Assembly: GCA_944548615.1 (NCBI GenBank)
Contig: OX155980.1
Coordinates: forward strand, 39,252,475 to 39,316,474
DNA length: 64,000 nt
Reading direction: 5' to 3'
Source of the DNA: Micropterix aruncella
Lineage: Eukaryota > Arthropoda > Insecta > Lepidoptera > Micropterigidae
The position numbers were made by a program, and so were the translations under genes. The notes below the pieces were generated by a model that did not search any database, was not told the DNA's origin, and saw nothing but the letters and a program-made list of their open reading frames with translations. Below are positions 43,316-53,800 of the stretch, piece by piece. Every line of letters starts with the position of its first letter. Position 1 is the stretch's first letter.

Positions 43316-44020
43316 TATTGTATTATTGCTACTACCACCTAGGTGGCAGATCATGTCTGAAATGTGTCAGATACTCCTCTCCAAATATATTATCCTAATA
43401 CAAATACGTACATTTTCGCATTTCTGCGGAGCGTCGTTTGATTAGGAGACCATGAGGTAACAGGAGTAATTTATTAAATGTGCTAACGGATGGCGCTATA
43501 TGGAAAAAAATATATAATTTATCAGTCAGTTGATCTACCCTCCGCTAGAGAAGTCACAATATTCAAGGATTTCAAAGAAATCCAGTAGGCGCTATCAAGC
43601 AGTTTATCTATCGCCCGTTAGAGAGCAAACATTCAGTAAATATTTTGTAGTATTGCTACTACCACCTAGGTGGCAGATCATGGCTGAAATGTATCAGTTA
43701 CTCCTCTCCAAATATATTATCCTAATACAAATACATACATTTTCGCATTTCTGCGGAGCGTCGTTTGATTAGGAGACCATGAGGTAGCAGGAGTAATTTA
43801 TTAAATGTGCTAACAGATGGCGCTTTATGGGAAAAAATATATAACTTATCAGTCAGTTGATCTACTCTCCGCTAGAGTCACAATATTAAACGGTTGCAAA
43901 GAAATCCAGTATCAAGCAGTTTATCTATCGCCCGCTAGAGAGCATTCAGTAGATATTTTGTAGTGTTGCTACTATTAGCCACAGCCAGTTAGCAGATCAT
44001 GTATGAAATGTCAGTTTTGA
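43316..44020. repeat. Tandem repeat, period about 320 bp, two full copies plus a partial
   Basis: Starts TATTGCTACTACCACCTAGGTGGCAG at about 43322 and 43651, and a diverged TGTTGCTACTATTAGCC at about 43965. Shared blocks include CTCCTCTCCAAATATATTATC, GCATTTCTGCGGAGCGTCGTT and 'GCTAACRGATGGCGCT'. The 80-codon plus frame at 43530 crosses the copy boundary and is not a gene. Confidence 0.85.
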
Positions 44021-44797
44021 GGTAAACAAAATGCATGTAAGCTGTACACATGCAGACCCAGCCTTGCAAATTATATTGGTAGGAGGGGCGACAATGGATC
44101 TAAGATTTCGTTTCTTTTTGCGCATGGTTTAATCCGAAAATATTTAAAACTGAAAATATGGTGATAAGTTCCCTAATGTCTGAGACCAATTCCTTCTTTA
44201 AACGCAATTAGTTAAAATTCTTTTTATTTATATATTTTAACACTAATTTTTTGGCGACTATCTATAATTTTAGACAAGATGCTCTAAAGATAAATTGGCT
44301 TATAATTATTATATAATATATATCGTCACTATTTTTAAACATAGGATTACTTTAGCGCATTTAACGACTTTATGGCCATCTTGAAACTATAATTAACTAT
44401 GTGCGCCACGGGATCAATTAGTTCCTTTTTAGATATTTTGTAAATTTTTGAATTGAGATTGTCTATACCTGGAGATGACATTTTTCAGCGAGTATCATTT
44501 GGGCAATTTCAAGCGATGTGGGAAATTTAAAGAACTGAAATGAGAACTACCTATTCGCATATTTTAGTTTTGCAGTATTTGGCAGCATTGAAGAAATCAC
44601 CTTTCAAAATATAGAATCTTTACCAGTTAATGGAAATCGTGGTACATTATTTGCAAAAATACTGTAATTAGAAAGACGAACCCAGAAAATGAGAATAACG
44701 GTGACATGTCTAACTTTCGAGAGTATATTATACATTCGTAGCAACAGGTAGGCATGCAGTTTCGGCAAATCGAGGATCCATTCTCAATATGGCAGGA

Positions 44798-44868
44798 CAG
44801 GTGGCATAGTGGCAAGATCGCCTGAATCTTACATTGTAAGCTTCCAGGTTCATTTCCTGGCTCAGTCA
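44798..44868 (+). repeat. tRNA-like SINE head
   Basis: GGTGGC...GTCACC can pair as an acceptor stem, TGGCATAGTGGC resembles an A box, and CCAGG-TTCATTT-CCTGG is a perfect T arm with a B-box-like GGTTCATTTCC. The middle, however, is one long hairpin (CTTAC-ATT-GTAAG within GAA...TTC) that does not give a normal 7-base anticodon loop. Hence a tRNA-derived SINE or pseudogene rather than a working tRNA. Confidence 0.55.
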
Positions 44869-44966
44869 CCATTTTCCTGTAGGATAAAAATAGCAGACCT
44901 GCATTTGAATTCTGTCGATCGAGTGCAATTACAAGACATGCAATTAGATGTTACACAACATACGTA

Positions 44967-45270
44967 TAGGGCCCGATTGCGTTTCTTTGTGAACTAAAAC
45001 TAAAATTAGTCTAAGCGAACGAGACAGAGCAATAGGTTAGAGCGGAATATGAAACGAACGATCGTCGATAAATACTAACTGGCGAACTTATACTCGTCCG
45101 AATAAATTCGAGCATATTTCGTGCGGTGTAAGATTTGACCTTGGCGGGCAGTTTTAATGCGAAAAAGTGACAACCGGGCATCTCACACTCCGCTCTAGCG
45201 TATTGCCCTGTCTCGTTCACACGGACTAATTTCCGATTTTAGTTCAGGAAGAAAAGCAATCGAGCCCATA
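44967..45270. mobile_element. MITE with ~85-bp terminal inverted repeats and TA target
   Basis: The left end TAGGGCCCGATTGCGTTTC... and the right end ...GAAAAGCAATCGAGCCCATA pair for about 85 bases (shared GAACTAAAA, AATTAGTC, GAACGAGACAG, GCAATA, TAGAGCGGA blocks). TA flanks both sides, typical of Tc1/mariner-type MITEs. No coding capacity; the 69-codon minus frame inside is chance. Confidence 0.8.
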
Positions 45271-45351
45271 AACATCTTATAGTATAGTTGGTTGTAAGAG
45301 GTTGTCATACCGTAATGAGCCAGCCCATTGTGAAATTACACAATAACATTG

Positions 45352-45440
45352 TTTACATGCATTCCTTGTTTACATGTTTACATTCCTTGTTTACATGCAT
45401 TCCTTGTTTACATGTCATTAACATTGTTTACATGTCCTTT
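45352..45440. repeat. TTGTTTACATG minisatellite
   Basis: TTGTTTACATG occurs five times within about 90 bases, most copies followed by a CATTCC or TTTACATTCC spacer. Confidence 0.85.
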
Positions 45441-46797
45441 TCACTTATGATGACGTGATATTAGGGCCTTTCCATTCCAATTAAAGTTAAATATGTTGCC
45501 CGTGAAATTAGAAGAAACACGATCAAAGCTCTAGAAACTCTTAAATAATATAAATTGAAAGCACAATTTTCCAGTATAACATCATAAACGTTTAATATTA
45601 CATATGACAGTATTAAGATATACGAATATTAATATACAACAATTCAATTTGATTACAATCATGGTGGTACCTGAAGCGTTCAGTTATACAATGCAAAAGC
45701 AATCTTAAAAAATACTAAAAAGACTTGTCAATATTAACTACAGTAACATTATAATAATAAATAACAATGCACTAATCAGAATTGGGACATAAGCACATGG
45801 TCAACTCCAACATTGGTGTTTAAGGTTGCGATCTTAATTTTTATATGACACGTTGACCAGTTTCCCGAGAAAGATGGTTTGAAAAAAAAGGCCCATATAT
45901 TAGTTCGCAGAATTAATTAGGTAACCATAGATTTTAATAGGGATTGCCCCCAGGGCAACACTGCAGAGTGTAATAATAATAAATACAAACCGAGCTGCCA
46001 TAGAATTCACCTACCGGAGACAGGCCTCATCATATTATTCAGACTCCAGTCTAGCAAACGGCTGTGATACGAGGTTTAGGACTGCTGTTTTTGTAGGACA
46101 TTACATATCCCGCCTTCTCTCGGGTCCCCCTATGTAGTATGCTATTTGCAAAGTATGATCAAATAATAATATATATGCTGTGATATCGAAGTACAAAAAA
46201 TATCTCCATGTGTCACAAAGGCAAGGATGGTCTTATTGTCTTAACCAAAGCACTGTTTTGTTTGGTCATATAATTCTCTTGAATAAAAGAGCGCTAGCAG
46301 TTTGCTTATTCCCCTCGGACGACTTAATACAAAATTATTTATATATTTTCTTAATATTGACTAGTCTTAGCAGTACAAGTTCCTTAAAAAAACTGTATAT
46401 TTTGCAACCTTTATTTTGAATTATTAACGATAAGTAGACAACAAACTTAAATTCTACAAAAAACTGAAACGACAAGAGAAAAACAATTCAATTACCGAAA
46501 TTTGCATCCCAATGTGGGTGAATGGTTGAGAGTAAATAATAAGACTGGCTTTAGACAGTGTTGAAATTACATCTCAGTATACTGTCGTCGCAAGTGAATT
46601 AGAACCATATTTCCATTTTTACAGTCACCAATTTGTAATGCATGGTTAACAAGCACACCATTTCATATGATAGGGAGCGTTATAATTTTCTTCATAATTT
46701 AACAGTAAAATTAAACAAAACAGTAATTCACATGTTATCTCTTTCAATCAGTCTTTCAATAATTCAACGTACAAGCTATTAAAGCAACAGCTTTGCA
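45441..46797. other. AT-rich stretch, nothing identified
   Basis: No gene recognised; the 79-codon plus frame near 46180 has no motif. Confidence 0.45.
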
Positions 46798-47049
46798 TTA
46801 ACCCTTCAAGCCCCGCGACTTCGATATCGAAGTCAACTGAACGCGTCCAGGAAAAGTGATTTGATTGGGTTTTTCGTGTCATTCCGTATGCAGTTGTATT
46901 TTATTTAAATGCTCGATGATATTTGTATCATCGTGCATTTAAATAAAATACAACTGCATACGGAATGACACAAAAAACCCAATCAAATCACTTTTCCTGG
47001 ACGCGTTCAGTTGACTTCGATATCGAAGTCGCGGGGCTTGAAGGGTTAA
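46798..47049. mobile_element. Near-perfect 252-bp palindrome flanked by TTAA (piggyBac-like foldback MITE)
   Basis: TTAA at 46798-46801 and 47046-47049. From both ends the sequence CCCTTCAAGCCCCGCGACTT and beyond reads the same inward for about 115 bases, differing at a few sites (AACTGAACGCGT/CAGTTGACTT region aside, mainly single-base changes). The centre is CTCGATGATATTTGTATCATCGTG. CCCTTCAAGCC ends and the TTAA target echo the 24682 family, but the sequences are not the same family internally. Confidence 0.9.
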
Positions 47050-47273
47050 CAGCAAAAAGCACTTTATATTGTACTCAGCATTAACACATTACGCAATGCA
47101 TCGTTCATGTAAATCAAATAAAATTTTATAAAAAATCAGATTTGCTTTATATCTATGACTTAAAATACAGATTTCCAAAAAGATAATAGGTTATTTCAGA
47201 TTTACATCCTGACATTTACAATTTCTGATTGTTAGATACTGTTATTTTAATAAATCAGATAAACTATACCTAC

Positions 47274-47817
47274 TAGTGATGGGTCATTCTGGTTGCACCC
47301 AGGTTCTGAACCCCACTATTCTACCCGGAGGAAATCTGCATGCTCCTCCAAAATTATACTGACAATTCTGGGCTCTTTTTTAATGAAATAATATCTCAAG
47401 TTTAACAAGATATCTAAATCTAATGTCGCATATTAATAAACCTCTTATCTGTTATTATCAGAGTAAAATATTCATAGGTCTGCATCAACCTGCGCTTGTC
47501 CATAAACCGTAAATAATCGACTCGACTGATTCTTTGTCTATCTACTGCAGAGGAACACTAAAGAACCATTCCCATCGCTGGAATGATCGACCCGGAGGTC
47601 CGAGCGATGGCTCGTTCCGGAAGCACCCGGGTTCTGGGAGTGGAATGATGCGTCGACTGTGGAGTAGTGGATCCAAAGGAAGAAGCCGGATTACTGGAAT
47701 AGAATGACTCGTCGGTTCGGAAGAGCGATGGAGTCAAAGGAGTAGTTGGCTAAGGGAATGGACCCTGGAATAGGCTGCAACTTTTGAGCCGGAATAACCC
47801 ATCGCTAATAATACCTA
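47274..47817. mobile_element. hAT-like non-autonomous element
   Basis: Ends TAGTGATGGGTCATTCTGG and the inverse of TAGCGATGGGTTATTCCGG: imperfect inverted repeats of about 19 bases with the 'TAG.GATGGG' look of hAT termini. The interior has repeated GGAATGA...CG and GAGCGATGG blocks. An 8-base target duplication is not clean. No transposase. Confidence 0.6.
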
Positions 47818-48430
47818 CAAAACAAAACTAAAACTTCAAAAAACCCACCAAAGATAATTATCTAAAAGAAATTGTGAAATAATCAAATTTAATATGAAAA
47901 AAAAGAACACCGTTATTAGAAAACCAATAAAATATAACTACAATATAACATTTTTGAATGGATTTATAATAAAATATATTGAAGTTATTTAAAAAGCGAT
48001 ATAGCATCAATACATGATTTTATAAATCACAGACTATTCTTTGTATATAAATAATCATTTAAAATTAATTATGAGCCCCCGAACCAGATTTATTATGGGG
48101 TTATAATTATTAGGTACACGCTAATGAAATTTAGATAGGTATGCTAGGAAAATTGAACTGTGACAATAGAATTAAAATATAGATAAATATCTTAATTTCT
48201 ATCAATGGTTATAATTTCAGTGTCAAAATCAGCATTAAAAATGAAACATCGTCAAAAACAATAAGGTGAATAAATGAAAGTAAATGTCAGAAATTATACT
48301 AAATTTAATAATTGAAATAAAAAATATTATATAATTGATGTCATGATAAAAAACAAGTACCTACCATCTTTGTTGTTTAAAATTGTCTTACATAAATCAA
48401 ATAAAAATTGGGAAGTGTCATATTTAACCT
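47818..48430. other. AT-rich stretch, nothing identified
   Basis: No gene or known repeat recognised. Confidence 0.45.
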
Positions 48431-48439
48431 ACAAAAAGT

Positions 48440-49010
48440 ATATCCCACCTCTGCAAGAGATGTCTAGTTACTAAAATGTCCCACTTTACGATTGGTAAAA
48501 TGGTTAAGAAAAGGAAATCGTCGTTCTATATGTGAGACCTTGTACATGCCAGCAATCAAATTTTCAGGGTGCGAAAAAACGGAATAACTTTAATCACAAG
48601 ATATTTATTTTAGGTGTGTAAATAGGAGAAAATTTTAAAAGAATAATACTTTACTGTACTAATGATAAAAACTGCCAAAGAGTTGTTTGTGAGGAATCAC
48701 TACTAAGGACGTGAGAGATATCACCAGATAAAATCCTCACCTCAAGCCTATGAGATGCCACTGCAATGAGAATTACAAGAAAACTAAGCAATTTGAGTCT
48801 CGAGAAGTTAACAGAACGATCCGGAGCTTGATTTTACCAATACCACCAATAAAAAACATAAATTCAAATTTTTCCCACGTATGAGGTCTCACAATATAGA
48901 TCGACGCAATTATTTTTTTGATACTATAAAATGGGATTTTTTAACCTAGCGATTGCTGGATACTCGTGGCAGCCACTTATCTCGAATATCTAGTTACTTA
49001 AAATATCAGC
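48440..49010. mobile_element. Decayed inverted-repeat element
   Basis: TCGTCGTTCTATATGTGAGACCT (about 48518) pairs with the inverse of the AGGTCTCACAATATAGATCGACG block at about 48883. Outside these, TCTAGTTACT occurs at both edges. The spacing and imperfect arms suggest an old MITE; family unknown. Confidence 0.45.
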
Positions 49011-50503
49011 TTTTGTATATGTTTTTTTAATTATTAAAGTAATAATAAAAAAAATAGACTAAGTAATGAGGCTGCATGATATATGTATACTAAAAACAAG
49101 GAAGACTAAAACATACAAATATAATATAATAAAAGTCATTAATTACAGCCAGACAGCTAAAAAAGTTTAGTTCCCTTGTTGATATATATGGTCTTATTAA
49201 GTATATTGTGTTTTTCAAATTTTAAATGAACACAATAGCCACGAAAATAAACTTAGAGCAAGCTAAGGTTCCGTACTACAAGGTAAATGGAATAGTAACT
49301 CCTTTAATAGTAGTATAATAGTACCCATATAAAGCTACAAACAGCATTATAACATAATTTGACGACACAATGAAACCTTTAGTGACGACACTATGAAAAC
49401 CAATTTCACAAAATAAGAAGATTAAGGTCCAATAGTAATTATTTCTATCAGCTAATGTATTAACTTCAAAATTAAGAAAAAGCAAGCAATTACACTCTCC
49501 TACAAATTTTCAGATTAAAAAACTTTAATGTAAGTGGATGCCATGTCGGTGATCTGTCAGATTTTTTGTTATTTATCATTTGCTTTAGGTAACCAATGAA
49601 TAAAACTTTATCGAGTCAAAATCAACTTTAACTAAATATGTTTTGATAATCCATTTTTAAAGGGTGTATGTAAAATCTGAAAGTACAGTGTGATGCATAA
49701 TAAATGCAGGACACACAGATACCGACAATAAAACAAATGTTTTTTGACAGTGCCTTTTTTGGCCGGTCTAGTATTTACATGTTTATTATAGAAATACTTT
49801 CAAGTGTATATTTTCAATTACAGAATATCTTTAATTTCCGATGATATTTTTGGAACGTATTTTTGAAAGTTGGTTGAAATTTTTTAGAGATTTTACCAAA
49901 AATATTGAAAACCTTTTTCGAAAAGAAAGCGATTAATAATAAAAGTGTATTGATAATTTTACACTCTAAATAACTCAAGAAATCAATTGACCATATATAT
50001 CAAGTTCATTTTCAGCTCGGTGTTTTATTGTCTTATTGGGAGACAGACAGTGTGTTATTATTGCCAGACTGTATCTAGATTTAGATGAAGCCTAAAAACC
50101 AATAAAAAAAACCCTCTTATTTTGATTAACATTTTTTGTAGAGAATATAATTAGGATATCGCCAGGCAGCAGATCAAATTCCAGTTTCCGAGAAACTGAT
50201 ACAGGGTAGAGAGTTAGTTTTAAGTACGGAACCCAAAAAACCTAAATAAGTCATATTATTAAAAATACTGAAAACATGGTGAGTAAACCTAAAAATTATT
50301 AAAATAAAACAAAATTAAAGTAGTCATACTAAATGTTATCTATACAAATCTAAAGTATATTTTACATTACCAGACTTGTTTTCCCCGTACAGTACCGCTT
50401 TGCAGTCTAAGCCTCTTTTACGGAGAGGACGCTCGTGCCCCAAAGAGACACGGTTATGGCAATATCGAATTAAGTCTATTTACAAAGTGTGATACCGCCG
50501 AGG
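49011..50503. other. AT-rich region downstream of Atg13
   Basis: Would hold the Atg13 3' UTR on its right side. No polyadenylation signal can be assigned with confidence; a GC-richer patch lies at 50390-50460. Confidence 0.45.
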
Positions 50504-50812
50504 TCAGTTGCCGTTGCCGCCTGGGTGACACAACGAAGTTACCATCGTGTCGTACTCCTGCAGGGACGTTTCAAACAACTCCAGCTGCCGCGCAATGTCG
50601 GCAATGTCATCTTCATCGTCAGCACTCAAAATGTCTTGTTCCGACTCTTGAACGATAGGTGTCGGGTTGGTAATTCGGATTTCAGCATCTGCTGAGCTAT
50701 CGCTACCGCCGCTACGGCTAAACGTTTGTAGAGGTGGAGCGTGGTAGCATTCTCTATAGAAACGAGCCAATTCACCAATCGGACTGCTGCCAGCTGTTGC
50801 GAATGGCAAATG
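50504..50812 (-). CDS. Atg13: Atg13 last coding exon
   Basis: Acceptor TTTTTTTTCCAG, 102 codons, stop TGA at 50506-50504. Carries the FYREC...PPL motif, a Ser/Asp-rich stretch, the acidic SADDEDDIADIARQL and the final helix. More GC-rich than the flanking sequence, as expected for an exon. Confidence 0.85.
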   Translation of the reverse strand, partial: HLPFATAGSSPIGELARFYRECYHAPPLQTFSRSGGSDSSADAEIRITNPTPIVQESEQDILSADDEDDIADIARQLELFETSLQEYDTMVTSLCHPGGNGN

Positions 50813-53800
50813 CTGGAAAAAAAACACTAAATAAGGTAACAGGTCAGAATGAATGTGCTAGGGTGCACTAAAATAATCTGGAACCTACTGCTTTAGATTA
50901 AACTACTACCACAACCCATATCGGTACGTGAAAACTGGTTTTTAATTGACTGAACGCCATTACAGAAAAAATCAAAATGGTATAGTTAGGCAATAATGGT
51001 AATTAGAAGTTGACGAGTCGATAAAGAAAATAAAACAGATGCGAAATGATTATCTCTGAAACAATCAGTCTCGGTGAGCTTGAATCTATTTCCTATGGGG
51101 AAATAGATTCTAGATTGCAAAAATAAATTGAAAAGGCGGTCCACCAAGGCAAGTGGTCAGTAGGCAATCGCATAATTTGTAAACCTTAATCTAAGGTTTG
51201 AAAACTGATTTAAAAAATGTTTATAATTATTTTATTTAAAAAAAGCAGTGATCGTTTTCTAAAGGGATTAAATAGGGATTGTCAAGGCAAAAATAATCCT
51301 TAGAACATTTAAAATAAGCATTCACACATTATAAATAGAATACCATAAAATACAAACATAATTTACAACATACTATTTTAAACACTATTTAAATTTCATA
51401 AAGTGATATTTTGGAATTCAGATTTACACATTTATAGTTTCCAAATTAACACATGGTTGAATCCTAAAGGCGGGCATCAGATTAAAGTGCATATTTCCAA
51501 ACCATTCATGTCTGCTAATGAGGGAAGCGACGCTTTTCACCCATAGATTTGCGAAAAGCCATTAGGCTCAAATTTAAGGACAATTCCTAAATTCTTGCGA
51601 CATAACAGAAAACTGGAAATTATAAGGTCATATCTGTCAGCTTGAACAGGGGTCACTACCTTGTAAAAAGTATACTTTTGTGATTAGAATTAAGATCTAC
51701 ATTAAATTATATTCAATTTGTTATGTATAGCTGTCAGTATACGTGTTTCGTAGTTAGCTATAAAATAACCTAATATCGTAAAGTAACCTAATATAGACAT
51801 AAGATACATATACATAATTGATGTAATATAGCTTATGCCAAACATGTTACGATAAATTTAAAATACTTTAATTTAGTATATTTACTATTGCATACAATTG
51901 ACAAATAATAATATTCAAATAATTTATTATACTTTATATTCAAAATAAAATTATTGTAAATATCGGTTAAAATCGACAGGCATTGCCATCTATATGTACG
52001 TATATAACCCAACTAGACGACCCGCAGAGCTGGCCAATAGTAGACGAGCCGTTAATGACCCCCCACTACAGCGGTCAGCGGGCGTCCAGTAGAACAATAA
52101 ATATTATTCAGTCTTATTTGAGGGCCCAGTACGACAGACATCTCTCTATAGTCTGCCACGGTGTTCTCACGTATATTCTCCGGGAGTGTTAATTTCAATA
52201 ACGGAATCTTCTCGTAATATCTTGTCGCCGAAAAATCAAATATATCTATCTCGATCAATATAAAACTTAGCCTAATTGTAATAAATTGTAAACATTAATT
52301 ATAAGAACTCTGTACTGAACTCATAAAAGTGGAATTATAAAAAGTAACTTGCAACCGATTTGTTTTCTTTAAGAAGTGTCTGGTTAATCCGTTAAGTAGT
52401 ACAATCAGTGGTTCAGCGCGCCAGTCCGAGATCATCTTTAAACGGAGGGACTCATCGTTGGATCCGAGCTCCATCAGCCGCCCGACATCCTCTGACGAAT
52501 CTACGCCGCTCAAGATATCTTGCACAAGGTAAGCGACTTTCGCATACTACTCGCCATCTCTAGGTGCCTTGATCATATGCCGTAGGCCGGATTTATGTCC
52601 CGGCGAAGATATAACAGCCTAATAAAAGAGAAGAGGCTGCGGCGATTTCCTTAAAACGAAATCGCAGACACAAGCCCTACAACCTTGTGTCAAGGCCCGC
52701 CACGGGAGAGACACGCCCTTGTGGGCCGTCGCGCGCTATCTGCTGTTTGAAGCAGGTTTGCGCCCCAAAGTTCATAATCAACATTACGATCTGTCACTCT
52801 ATGACACACGGTGGTAGATTCCCGGCCTTTTCACAACACCCGACGAATTTGCCACCACAGGGATGTCAGCAGAGGGTTGCCAACACAGAAACTGAACTGG
52901 TCTGGGATTAATACTTACGCCTAATAATAACATTTTAAAACTTATAATAATGAACAAAACTATGCAATTTCATGCAAAACTAGCACTGCAAATTTCAAGT
53001 CTTTACCATACTTGAGTTCCCGGATGTTCCTGTACCATAATATGGCAGTTTTACTATTAGAAGCGGTTGCGTTTTGCAGCAATCTGGAGTTTAAAAATCC
53101 CGAAAAAGTAACAGTAATGAAAACCTACAATTGGCTAGTTAAATATTAAAATTTTATCAGGTTTAAAAATTCAGTTTTTTAAGGATGTTCAAAGCTGTGT
53201 AATTTACAAAAATTATATTGACAATAGAATTATGAAAAAAAAAAACGGATCTGTTAACCGTCTTTACCGCCGATTGGCGTTTTTGCTCTCCCAGGGGTAA
53301 AACAAGTACCTAATAAAACTTTAATAAATAAAAGTTTCTTTTTAAATGTGGTAATAAGTGTGTTACACAATAGTTTTATGTATCAGTTTAATCATATTAG
53401 AACTGTGACAATAATCGGAACAGGAATTAGTAAATCAATAGTTGTTCCATCCCCAATTTTAAGACAAAATTATTTTATTTTTTGTAATAAATAGTCCACT
53501 TTTCATTTTAGTTGTTTGAAGAATTTTACCTTATTTGATATCAGATTTCCGGTAAACACAATGGCTTTAAGTAACCTAACTAGCGTTTCTAGTAGTGACT
53601 TTGTTTTATCAATAAATTATGTGACTTTTTGCCTTTCTTTACTATTAGACTATTATAACAGTTATAGATCGGGACAAATTATTCCAACAATGAAGATATA
53701 TTCAAGGGGAAACAATGAATGCTTTCTGGAAGATGACATCCCACTTTCGATTTTAGTTGTTTTAAGATTTTCTACCATATTATTTCATTTCAGATTTCCG

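Noticed and set aside
44798..44868. Functional tRNA gene
   Set aside because: The T arm is good but the anticodon region forms one long hairpin without a normal loop; a tRNA-derived SINE or pseudogene fits better.
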